DNA of 64,000 nt from Poecilobothrus nobilitatus. Its lineage: Eukaryota; Arthropoda; Insecta; Diptera; Dolichopodidae. Below the pieces are notes generated by a model. It made no database searches and had not been told where the DNA came from. It was given only the letters and a program-made list of their open reading frames with translations. Where the stretch lies: positions 217,794,965 through 217,858,964 of the forward strand of contig OX352774.1 in NCBI GenBank assembly GCA_947095535.1, read 5' to 3'. Of this stretch, positions 53,269 through 64,000 are shown one piece after another (position 1 is the first letter of the stretch; each line of letters opens with the position of its first letter). The position numbers were made by a program, and so were the translations under genes.

Positions 53269-53292
53269 CAGTAAAAACTCGATTATCTGGAA
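53269..53292 (+). mobile_element. Single pogo/Tigger-like terminal repeat
   Basis: CAGTAAAAACTCGATTATCT then GG, preceded by TA, resembles the common pogo-family terminus CAGTAAAACCTCGATTATCC. I found no matching opposite end nearby, so this is a solo or truncated end. Confidence 0.4.
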
Positions 53293-53746
53293 TGAATAAA
53301 AAAAAAAATTAATCTCTAAGATATTGAAAATAAAAAATAAAAAAAAATGTTGAACTAAGTATTTATGCATATGCTGTATAGCCTATAGATTGTATAAAAT
53401 TGCAAAACCTTTAATATATCTATATATACATACACGTATTCATAAATATATAAATATTTAAGTAGCTACTATACTTATAGCTATACCTATAATACTTGTA
53501 CCTTTAAATATCTATATGGGGATTCAATTTGATGAAAATGAAAATTATAACCAAATACGATCAAGGAAATGATACAGACATTTGTTATTTTGCGTCAAAA
53601 AATAAGTTTTACATCATCACTGTCCTCAATGAAAATTAAATTCAAGCTACATATATATATACATACATTTATTTATTTAATTATATACATTGAGACGATA
53701 AGCCTTTTCACAACGAACATATAAAATAGAATTCGTTGACAATAAG

Positions 53747-54088
53747 TTAATGTAATGAATTTATATGAAATCGTACCAAATTGTTTATATTTTTTGTATT
53801 TTTAAAATGTTCAAAACAAAGCATTTTAAATTCCATATAAGATTGAGCACACCTAACATTGCAATCAAAATAGTATTCCATAAAGATACTATCTTTAAAA
53901 AATATGACAATTGCTTCGATCTTGTACTCTGTAACAATAAGATAAATAGTTCTTAGTGATCTTTTAAAGCATCCTAAAAGATGTCTTTTCGATAAGCGAA
54001 TAACAAATATTCGGTGCTTTACAACATATTTTGTGCTAGTATTAAAAATTACATATAGACTACCAGCATTCGTGGATGTATAAACCAC
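53747..54088 (-). CDS. Unrecognised 113-codon open reading frame, doubtful
   Basis: The frame is long for DNA of this composition and its translation is of mixed amino-acid makeup (Cys, His, Arg and Trp-poor, but not Phe/Lys monotony), unlike other chance frames here. It contains RLSKRHLLGCFKRSLRTIYL and CAQSYMEFKMLCFEHF. I recognise no family, signal peptide or membrane span, and no splice-linked neighbour exon. A shorter plus-strand frame overlaps it. It could be chance, a lineage-specific exon or a remnant of a mobile element. Confidence 0.15.
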   Translation of the reverse strand: MVYTSTNAGSLYVIFNTSTKYVVKHRIFVIRLSKRHLLGCFKRSLRTIYLIVTEYKIEAIVIFFKDSIFMEYYFDCNVRCAQSYMEFKMLCFEHFKNTKNINNLVRFHINSLH

Positions 54089-54170
54089 ATCAAATCAAAT
54101 ATGATAAAGTCGATTTTAAATTTGAATAATATAATCAATCAATAAAGAAAAATGTTAGTATTAATTTTGA

Positions 54171-54186
54171 GAATTCTCGAGAATTC
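54171..54186. repeat. 16-bp perfect palindrome
   Basis: GAATTCTCGAGAATTC is its own reverse complement. Its alternating GAA/TTC blocks recall a heat-shock element, but no gene start is nearby. Confidence 0.5.
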
Positions 54187-54254
54187 CTTACAGTACAGTC
54201 CAAAACGAAAAAGATCATATCATTCATTTAATCCAATTTATCATAAAATTTTCC

Positions 54255-54301
54255 AACACCTGATGTTAGCTACGAAACACCTGATGTTAGCTTAGTTACG
54301 A
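54255..54301. repeat. Tandem duplication of a 21-bp unit
   Basis: AACACCTGATGTTAGCTACGA is followed directly by the same unit with five extra bases (TTAGT) before TACGA. Confidence 0.85.
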
Positions 54302-56532
54302 AATGTAGCAAATAGAGTAGATTTGCGTAGCATCTGAATACAGTCTATACAATATCCTTTATTTAAACAGTTATTAAGATTTTATTCATTAATGAAAGTT
54401 TAAAGTAATAAATAGTTTAAAATTGATGCTTGATATCTTCAAAACTGTCAAGAAAAGAGGCTATTTAACATATTGTTTTATATAAGGTTAATATAGCCGT
54501 TCTGGTGAAACATAAAATATTGTTCCAATTTATAAACACAGCAGTTCATTTTGCAATGAATTAAATAAAAATAAAATATAAAATTTTATAATATATGTAT
54601 ATTTTATTATTTATATTAAAATTTTATTATTTATTTATAAGTACATATTAGTTTGCTGTAGTGCATCACAATGTGATATAATTACAAACAGATAGGTACT
54701 CGTATATTCGATAGATAATTTTAAAAAAGAATATTCAGAAAAAGCAGTAGACTGCAGAGGGTGATAAAAGAACCCCTATATTGAAACTGAAACTATAGTA
54801 ATAAATTTGATAAATTTGGGGTTCTAAAAATTTGAATTTAAAAATATTTCATTGTACACATATAATGTATATATACATATAATCGGATGGTTATTGTTAT
54901 TAAAACCATAAAAAAAATAAAACAAGTAATGAAAAAACTAAGGGTTTTCTAAAAAAGCACATATGTTCTAAATTAATACATAATTCATTATAAGTTTTGG
55001 GTAAAGAGTGCTTAAGTAGTTACATTGAAAAAAATAAATTTATAATAATATAAAAATGGAAAAAAATCGTTAGAAAAATTTGTTAGAAAACATTGGGAAA
55101 AATCAAGTCAAATTTTCGTCAAGTTTAAGTTAACCCTATATTATGAAAAGCTGTTAACAGAAATACAAATATCATCACAGATTAGAAAATATACTTTATA
55201 GCACAAATTTAAATAATTATAAGACTTTTACCAATTTTGTGGTTCTGTAGCTTCGTATAACGCGTGAGGCTGGAGAAAAAATACTCTTCCATAAAATTCT
55301 TATTTTTGTGATAAAAAAAAATCAATTAAATGTAAAGTTTCATATAAAAAAATATATTGCTTTTGTACATTTTTTTTCATAAAACGGATATAAAAACTGA
55401 CAAAAATGTTTTAAAAAAAAAAATCTTGATTTTATTTAATCTGGTTTTTAAAATATGTATCAATAAGAAAAGATATTTAAAGAATGGACAATATTGTTAA
55501 ACATTGATTAATTCCCCTATAAATGAACTTTAACGGACTTTAGATTTAAAAAACCATTAATTAAAAAAACTTATAGATATAATATAAATTTTAGATACAA
55601 TTTTGGTTTTGTTATTCAGAAGCCGACAGATGATTTGTTTTCAATTATCTTAATTTATTATATTTAATTTAATGATTAGTGATTATGATTTTACTTATGT
55701 ATCTATGTATGTATAATGATTAGTGATTACGTTTAAAGGTAAACAATATGAAAAATTACTTTTCTTCTTAAAAATATTTAACATGATTTAAACTGAATTT
55801 TAATGTAATTGTAACAATGATATGTAACTTTTTTTTTTTTTTTTGCTTTTAAAAATGATTTTTTTATTAATTATGATTTTTATTCTGACTTTTTTTTCTT
55901 TACTTTCAAGGTGTTTTTATTTTCAAGTCAATTTAACACTTCTATATATTTTAAACTATAATTTGTGGTTTTACAGGCTTTAAATTTTTAACATATGGAT
56001 ACATATATGTTCACTGATTGTGGTTAGTTAATTATAAAAAAAAAAAAAAATTAAAAAAGTTGAAAATAACATAAACAACATAAATAAATAAAAGTTAAAA
56101 ATTACTAAAAAAAAATACAATTAATTTATAAAATGATTTAATTATTTTTAACCTTGACTTTCTTCTGTTATAAAGTGCAGTTCAGGTTCATTACATGTTT
56201 AATTAAATTCGAACTAAAATACAAACTTAAATAATATTAACTAAGTACCTTATATATTGTTGCATTTACTGTAAACCAAAAAAAAAATTTTTTTTTTATT
56301 TTTTTTTCAAAAAATCTGTTAATATCACGAAGCAGAGATATAAAAACCATCATAAAAATTATAATTGCATCTGTTTTTCTACAATTTATTTTATAGGTAC
56401 ATAACATTATAATGTTCTGTACAGTTATACATTATTGTGAAATATTTCAGTAGGAATTTAATAGGAATTATTTTTAATGCGAACAAAACACATTTCGTTA
56501 AAATTTATTACATACCTATTATATAAAATTAC
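54302..56532. other. Gene-free stretch
   Basis: No exon or element recognised. AGAACCCC (about 54768) and GGGGTTCT (about 54819) form a short inverted pair. A patch with TTCGTATAACGCGTGAGGCT near 55250 is unexplained. Confidence 0.4.
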
Positions 56533-56775
56533 CCGGGGGAATTCGGTAGCGTAGTGGGTAGGCGTGTGGCGTATTAACCGAAGGAGTGTTGGTTCGATCT
56601 CTGCACAGGTCGTAAGTGTTTTTTCTTTACATATCCCGCTTGAGACCAAATATAATGTAAATATATAGTATATAATATAAACAAAATAAATAATATTAAT
56701 ATATAATAATACTACAAAAACCTACAATGGCCTTTAGTAGCCGATGGTTCAATAATATTGCATTACATTTATAAT
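56533..56775 (+). mobile_element. tRNA-derived SINE with a different head
   Basis: A near-consensus A box TAGCGTAGTGG (56547-56557) and B box GGTTCGATCTC (56591-56601) lie at tRNA spacing in a G+C-richer head ending GCACAGGTCGTAAG. A 3' body follows: an A+T linker with ATATAAACAAAATAAATAA, similar to the linker of the CTGACCA-head SINE, then ACAATGGCCTTTAGTAGCCG. The right boundary is approximate. No clear target-site duplication. A working tRNA is unlikely because the acceptor arms do not pair. Confidence 0.75.
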
Positions 56776-59700
56776 GTATAATATTGTTTAGTACGGAAAA
56801 ACCCGAATCGAAGTCTACTGTTGTAGAAAAAACTTATAATTTTTTAAAAACTTCCCTAAAAATAAATGATTAAAACAATGATTTTGTGCCGTAACACTCA
56901 TATTAACCACAAGGTTTTTTTTTTTTAGTTTTGATGGTTTGTAAAAAATATCAAAAGTCATTTAATTATACGACTGTCTTCTGTTCTGTGTAATATGCTT
57001 TTGTGTACAGTAGGCTCTTCTGTATAATGTTCCACTTTTTAACCAATTAAACCATCCCTTAACCAAAATTTTATAGATTAGGACCATATTAATACCGTTT
57101 CGAGATAAGGATGTGAGAAGAATTTTTGAGAAAATTTAGAATTGTGAAGAATGAAAAAACTTTCATGGGATATTTTAAAAAAAGGTGTAAATATTCTAAT
57201 TTGAAAACTTTACTAAATCGTACATACGTATATGAATTACCTGACTTGAGACGCATAAATAATGACATGTTTGTTATTCTATTTTTTGCTTGTTCACATT
57301 AAATGCATTTTTTTTTTTTATTTAGTCACGAAAATGAAGTATTTTCATGTGAACAAAATTAATTTCAAGTGAACAAATTTAATTATTTTGCCTTTCGTGG
57401 AATTAAAAATTAAAAATAATTTTTGTTCGAACTGATAAAATTCTATTTCGAATTAATTCAATTTGGAGAAGAAAATTAAATTTTTTTTTCCCTAAAGAAT
57501 GTTGAAAGATTTTCTTCAAAGACATCAAGCATCATATTATAATATAATCCTTTAGTAATGCCAGATTCTTGGTAGCGCTAGACTATCTGAATCCATATGA
57601 CCTTTTACTCAATATAATAGGAAAAAACCCTAAATATCCAATGCAGTATATTCGATGAGTCGTATAGGGATATAGGAAAGAATAGAACAGAGATATTATA
57701 ATACTTTGAATTGGGAAATAGAACTGTAACAGAATAATAAATCCGTCTATTATTATTACTATTTTGCTAACAGAAACAAAAGTCATCTGTCAGTTACAAT
57801 ATGCAGTAACAAGTTTCTGCATATGGTAATAATATATTAAAGACGTTTAAAATTTAAATAATTTCTGCATATAAAAATAATATTCGGAGATATAAAAATA
57901 ATGTGGAGGAGAATTTATTTCGGTACCCTATATTTTTTAAAATAAATTTTTTTATTCAACTGTACTAAACTATTAAAAAAAAAAAAAGAGAAACAAACAA
58001 ACAAAAAAAATATATAAAAATATTTAGTATACATATGTATGCGCATATGCCTCATAAAATTGTAAATATTGTTATGGACAATAATTTTTAATGCAAATAA
58101 TTTGTTATCAAAATCTTATCATATATTTTCTTAATTCTGAATAAATTTTTTTTCTCATATAATTGAATCATTAATAATTATATAAATCATAAATAATTAA
58201 ACAATTTTGGTTTAAAGTAATTAATTGTTTTAAATATGTATATACATATATGTATATATATATATATATAAATAAAATATAAAAAAATTGATTGTTTTTT
58301 TTTTTTTTAATTTGATTTAATTATTATAAATAAAATTGTGTTCTACATGACTACTTCATTTTTTCTTACAGGAAATCTATCTATTCAATTTTATAGTTTA
58401 AGAACTAAAACTCTGACCCTGACGATGATTTTTTTTTTTTTTTTTGTTTTTTGTTCAAAAACCATCTAAGTATGAAAAATCATTTTAATTTGAAATATAA
58501 GTTTATTAATAAAAAATAAATAAAGAAAAATTTTATTTTATTTAATCAAATCAGAAAAAAAAGGTAATTATTATTAGTTATTATTATATGTATATAAATA
58601 TAATATCATAATATGTTGAATAATATATTTATTAGGTTAATTGATATAGAATTAAATAACAATAAGATTAATTTTTTTTTTTTTGATATTACGAATTAAT
58701 AAATTAATAAAAGAAAAAAAAAAACACAATTGGTTAAATTAGAAGAATTTTATTAAAAATAAATTTAGTTTGGATAAATATATAGGATATACATTACAAA
58801 CAGTACGGTCTACACCTATACAGTATACACTTATAATACATATGTACATATACATATAAATAGTTAAACAATTTTAGTAATTAGATTTTTTTTTTTTTTT
58901 TTTTAAGTTACTAACTTCCTATAAAATATAATATGAGTATCCTGAATGAGATGTATAATATATATATATATATATTCTTATTTAATATATATACATATAT
59001 AATCAAGTTAAAGTTAACTTTATCAATATTATTTTGTTAGATTTTTTCTAAATGATTTTTTTTTTTTTTTTCGATATAAGCTAAAATGATTTTATTAGAT
59101 TTTTAAGTTAAAAATATAAGGAAAAATAAAATATTAGATTTAAATTATGGAAAAACTTAAATTATTCTTAAAATTTTACTTCCTAAATTTTATATATTTT
59201 ATATTAAATTTTAACATTAATATATACATTTATAGTAATTAAATTTAAAATGGAGGTAACCGGCTTTTCAATAAATATAAAAAGAGGAATATATTATATA
59301 TTTTTTTCTTCTTTGAATTTTAAATAATGCCTTATTGTAAACTTCAAGAAAATTAATAATTTCTCTATATATGTATATATATTATATAATTTTATATAAA
59401 ATATGTAAATCTTTTATGTAATCTTTTATATAAAAAAAAAAAAAAAGAAAAATTAAATAAACTATATAATATATTCATAAGTAAATCAGTTTTGTATCAT
59501 AAATATTTATATATAGAGGATGTTTTGTAATAGGTATAAATGCGGAAATAAGGTAATACATATATTGTAGTGTAAGGATATTTCGTTAACATATTGCGCC
59601 AAAATGAAAGAATTCAAGCTAAAGTTTAACAAGTTCCGTTAAACCTATAAGAGTTACAGGACTCTAAAAAATGTACACTATTATTATATTTATATGTACA

Positions 59701-60431
59701 TTTTATTTACATATAAAAAATTGAAATTTAAGGTATTAAGTTTATTTCAAATTTGAAAATTCTGGAAGTTATAAAAAAAATTTGAACTATACTCAACAAA
59801 AAACGATATATGTATACCAATTCTCATCTCTCTTGTCAAATATAATTCTTTTTTTTCTTTTGACACCCTACTAAATCAACTGCTTAATTTTGGTAACACA
59901 CTAACGGTACACCTAAATCGAAAAAAAACATACAAAAACTACTAAAGTATAGAAAAAGAGGCAAATGTGGAGATATATTTTCAACATACTTTTCTCTTAT
60001 GACTTGATCTATGCCAATTATATATTTACATATGTATGTATTTAATAAAAATTGCTGTCACTTTTTATGCGTATACTATATACAATATCTTACCATATTT
60101 CCCAGCTACTTCCCATCCACAGTCCACTGAATATATTTTGACGCTCTATGATCTATGTGAATTTAGGTAGGTGTAGGAAAAAATAATAATAAAATAATAT
60201 AGGAATAAAAGTTTTGACTTATAGAGACTTTGTTTGTTTCTTTTCCAATACCGCTTTAAATTTTGTTAGATCACTGATTATCCGGTGTTATTATTTACCG
60301 ATTCAATTATTTTAAATATATAGAGACTCTATATTTAAAATAAATCATAATAAAAGTGCACCTCAATTTGAAAAACTCTTAAAGCTTTCTTATATTATTT
60401 TCCATTTTTTGTATAATAATAATACACTAAT
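56776..60431. other. Gene-free stretch
   Basis: No exon recognised. It contains poly-A/T runs, a TATATG microsatellite near 58240-58270, and small mixed-composition patches at about 57560-57600 (GGTAGCGCTAGAC) and 59580-59660 without a family assignment. Confidence 0.45.
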
Positions 60432-60904
60432 GGTATTCACGATTTGGTGCAAAGTGGTCTTGCACAAGTGCAAAATTTTGCACCGTAGCATATTTCAATG
60501 TTTTGACAGTTAAAGTGCACAATTTCTTGTTGTTTTCATGTATAAAAAAGTGCAAAATTTTGCAAGACTATGCAAGACCTAAACCCTTTTGCATATTTGT
60601 GCAAGACCATTGCAAAGTTTGTTTATATATTTTTTGTAAGCGCTATATTAGATAAAAATTTAAAAAATGCCTAAAAAAAGTGCAAAAAAAATTATTTCTG
60701 ATTATTTATTAAGTCAAGCATATGAAGATATACAAATATCTGAAATTTTTGGTAAGCATATTAAATTTTTATGTAAACAAAACAAGCACATCAACGATAT
60801 TTGACAGTTCAATAAAAATTCATGCTAGGGTTGTTCACGAGTGGGTTCAATATGTGCTACGGTGCAAAAAAAAATTTGCACTTTTGCATCAACTCGTGAA
60901 TACC
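60432..60904 (+). mobile_element. Deletion-derivative DNA transposon, Harbinger-like, about 70-bp inverted ends
   Basis: GGTATTCACGA at 60432 is the complement of TCGTGAATACC ending at 60904. Pairing extends inward over TGCAAAAGTGCAAATTTT-like sequence to GCACCGTAGCA/TGCTACGGTGC. Flanking triplets TAA and TTA do not match exactly, so the superfamily (PIF/Harbinger, from terminus and 3-bp flank) is uncertain. The GTGCAA motif recurs many times in the left half. The interior keeps a short coding start with an intact splice donor, listed separately. Confidence 0.65.
60667..60751 (+). pseudogene. Truncated first exon inside the TIR element
   Basis: The ATG at 60667 opens MPKKSAKKIISDYLL and continues for 29 codons through SQAYEDIQISEIF to a perfect GTAAGC donor at 60752. 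The basic start followed by a helix-like segment would suit the N-terminus of a transposase or its companion DNA-binding protein. The rest of the gene was lost when the element was internally deleted. Family not recognised from so short a piece. Confidence 0.4.
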
Positions 60905-63900
60905 CTTACTATAATAATCTCTGGTAATACTTTGATAGTTTTCTCCTATAAAATATAATATTGTAATCTTTAATATATCAGTGATTGTTAAACTTTAGCA
61001 TTTTTTAATCATATATACATATAATCTATATTAAATTTGATTGATTTGTAATGTCAGTGTCTACCTTGGGAATAAAATCGAAGTTTTCTTTCTTTTTAAT
61101 TAAAATTCATTAATTAAATTCACAATTATTTTACTATCAAACATAAAATAAAATACGCATATTATCTGATAATAATAATGTAATAAAAAAAATTGATTAT
61201 TTGTATTCAATATAATAGTTTTTATTAAACATTAAGATACAATACAGTATTTCTTTCTTATTTGTTTCATTTTATTTTATTTTTAATTTTATACATTTAT
61301 CCTATTATATAACTTGTATTATTTTTTGTTTTTTTTTTTTTTGTTATTTTGTATTTATCACTCAGTTTTAGTAATTTAATTTTTTCATTTTCTTTTATTT
61401 TTTTTTTTTTCACTATAGATTTATTGTATATGTACATATATTCTTTGTAAAATATAATGATGATATTTGTTATATAGATTTTATATTATATATTTATATA
61501 TATGTATGTAAATAATAATAATATAATTCTTAGTTAAAAAATTATATTTTTAATTTTTATTTAAAACAATAAAAAAAAAATCAGTATTTTAACTCAAATA
61601 TATTTAACAAATTACATAAGATGAAATAATTACCTAAGATCTATATATATTTTTTTTTTTGTTTGTATATAAATATACAAATTATAATGAGATTCAGACA
61701 AAAATATTAAGCCTTCAGTTATAAATGTGCGGTATAGGAAGTTGGTCTTCGAATAAATATCAGAAAAACAAAAAATCTTAAAATGAATACAAGAAAAAAA
61801 AATACTTCGATTAGCGTCAACATAATAAATATAAAAGCAAGTATTATCTGAATGCAATTACCTATTTAGATAGACAATAGGAAAAATATAGCAATTGATG
61901 CAATTGGATTTACAAAATTTAGCTAAAACTAAAGAAATAATTAACTTATGGAGGACTGTATAGAAGACTTAATAGAAACAACCACAATCTAGATTAAGCA
62001 TATATTTATATGAAACCTTTGTAAAATCTGTACTGTAGTAAAAAAATGGTATATAAGCAAAAAAATCGTCTATAATCAAAAAATACAGTCTTTATCAATA
62101 AATGCTTATATATACAAATAATATGCAGGATAGAGTAGAAAATGATAACTAAGAAGAAAGTATAAAAAAATGAAAAATGAATAATATATTCAAATAAGAA
62201 CAAAAAAAAAAATCAGGTGAATAAGTCAAACTCTCATAAGGCCAGAAAATAACATTACAAAATAGGGTCTTTAGAATGAAATTCACAGGAAAATATTAAA
62301 GTAGACAAATCTACCAGAAACATATAATACAGATCAGTGTCTTCAACTTTTTTCTATATAGAAAATAATAACGAAACATGATCTGAAATTAAAAAAAAAT
62401 TAAGTGCACTATAAAGTAAGATGTAAAGATTTTGTGGAAGCTCTAAATACATATTATTATGCACCTGACAAGGGAAAAAAAAAAAATTTAAATATTTATT
62501 ATGACATAAATGAATAAATTTTGGTAGAGAATTTATATTTAACTGCAATTAACTATAATATAAACTTAAGTATATATTTAAAACTATAAGCATCACGCGG
62601 TTAGTTTACTAGCAGAAATCGATTTGGTCGAATTGTATGCATAATATACGTATGTATGCGCATGTTGTCAATTTATTTCTATATTTATTTCATCTTATGT
62701 AATTAGAAAATTTAAAGAGTTTTTTTTTTTTTTTTTTAATTTATAACAACATTTAGTTTTTTTTTTTATTTATTTATTTATTTTTTTTTTGTTTGTTATT
62801 TTTATTTTTTTACCTAAAAAATATTTTTAAGTTTTTTTTATTAATTTTAATTTATTTTTTGTTTTTGTTTTTTTTTTTTTTAATATTAAAAATATATAAT
62901 TTATATTTAATTACATAATCTGCTATGAAATAATTTTTTGTCTGTTTTAAAATTTATTAATTAATTCTCTCGTTTTCGTCCTTTTTTTTGTTTTTTGTTT
63001 TAAATTATGAAACATCAAAATTTTTTTTCAAATTTTATTTCTTTCGAAGTACATACATATTTTTGTATTCATTTTCAATATATGTATGTAGTGTCATTTC
63101 AAACTATAAACTAATCAATTTTATCAAACATATTATAACTATATTATTATGTTTTTTTAAATTAATATTAAATTGTTTTTTTGTTTTTTTACATTATGTA
63201 AATACTTAATTAAATAAATAATAATTTTTTATATAATTATGTAATACAAAGTGTCTCATAAGTGAAGTTTATATAAGTGTTTTAAAGTTGCTTAAGAAGC
63301 CAAAATTAGACAAATAAAATTAAAAGAAATTTGCTATATACCTACCATGTTATTTATAATAAAATTTTCTTTCATAAACACATTAATATACGATACGTAT
63401 ATTATAATTAAGGATTTAATCCAATCTTTTAGATTTTAATTTTGATTCTTAATTTTCGAATTTACAATACTTTACTTTGCTGTAAAGTACTGTATGTTGA
63501 TTCATGAAGAAGATTCATTTAATGCGGTAAAATAAAATTTTCTAACTGCACGAATTTCTAATTTTATTTTTTAAAGTTCGTTTAGAACATTTATGATTTA
63601 GATAACATCAAAAATTTTGAAACTTTGGTGAAATAAATTTAGTAAAAAATCAAAGAAATATTTAATTACATATAACATAATTATAATTATTGTAAAAAAA
63701 ATAAAATAAAAATAAATATTTGTATAATACAGGAAATAATAATAAATATTTGTAAATACAGGAAATAGAAAAAAACGATAATAACAGATGAGGTGACGAA
63801 AGAGATCGAACTGCTAGTAAAAAATTCAATAGAGCAAGGGATGTTGATTTAACAATAATTTTGGGACGCATAAAAAAATTCCAAAATGAATATTATAAAA

Positions 63901-64000
63901 AGTGCTATTAAGACTTTGTTTTTTTTTTTATTGTAAAATTTAGAAAAGTTTTGTTTTTTAACATTTTTTATCATATTATGTATCTAAAAAAATAATAACT
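60905..64000. other. Gene-free stretch to window end
   Basis: No exon, RNA gene or transposon recognised on either strand. Minus-strand frames at 61630-61857, 62006-62203 and 62354-62548 show no family motif. Long poly-T runs lie at 61328-61410 and 62721-62880. Confidence 0.45.

Overview
The window looks like nuclear DNA from an insect, most likely a fly (Diptera). It is extremely A+T-rich, and its genes have introns with GT-AG borders. The spacers are full of poly-A/T runs and TATG/CATA-type microsatellites. Six conserved animal genes are present. Profilin (chic) and eIF4A lie next to each other on the same strand, as I recall them lying in Drosophila. The cysteine-sulfinate/aspartate decarboxylase is of the insect 'black' type and carries an Asn-rich N-terminus. 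I cannot place the species more precisely. There is no sign of bacterial, phage or organellar DNA.

Layout: the first coding exon of profilin (minus strand, 1477-1587); the complete eIF4A gene (minus, 4 coding exons, 5359-9755); a transposon-rich spacer with a LINE remnant and two SINEs (about 12.0-15.5 kb); a four-span TMEM179-like membrane protein gene (plus, 3 exons, 16638-17956) converging on mitochondrial ClpP (minus, 4 exons, 18331-19324); about 3.9 kb made largely of DNA transposons, one nested in another (19.7-21.7 kb); a BRI3-family gene (minus, 2 exons, 23214-23759) diverging from a complete Arf-GEF of the Sec71/BIG family (plus, 6 exons, 24839-30426, 1752 codons); and the black-like decarboxylase (minus, 3 exons, 33940-40406). 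From 40.4 kb to the end (23.6 kb) I recognise no gene. That stretch holds two more SINEs, a Harbinger-like deletion derivative, tandem repeats and simple sequence.

The genes are housekeeping or conserved loci acting in unrelated processes: actin dynamics, translation initiation, mitochondrial proteolysis, Golgi/endosomal Arf activation and beta-alanine/hypotaurine synthesis. I see no sign of an operon-like or otherwise coordinated new system. The most informative new material is the mobile-element content: several short non-autonomous elements with readable terminal inverted repeats and target-site duplications, including a three-copy MITE family, SINEs with different tRNA-like heads, a Mutator-like MITE, hAT-like and nested elements, and one element that keeps a transposase-like first exon.
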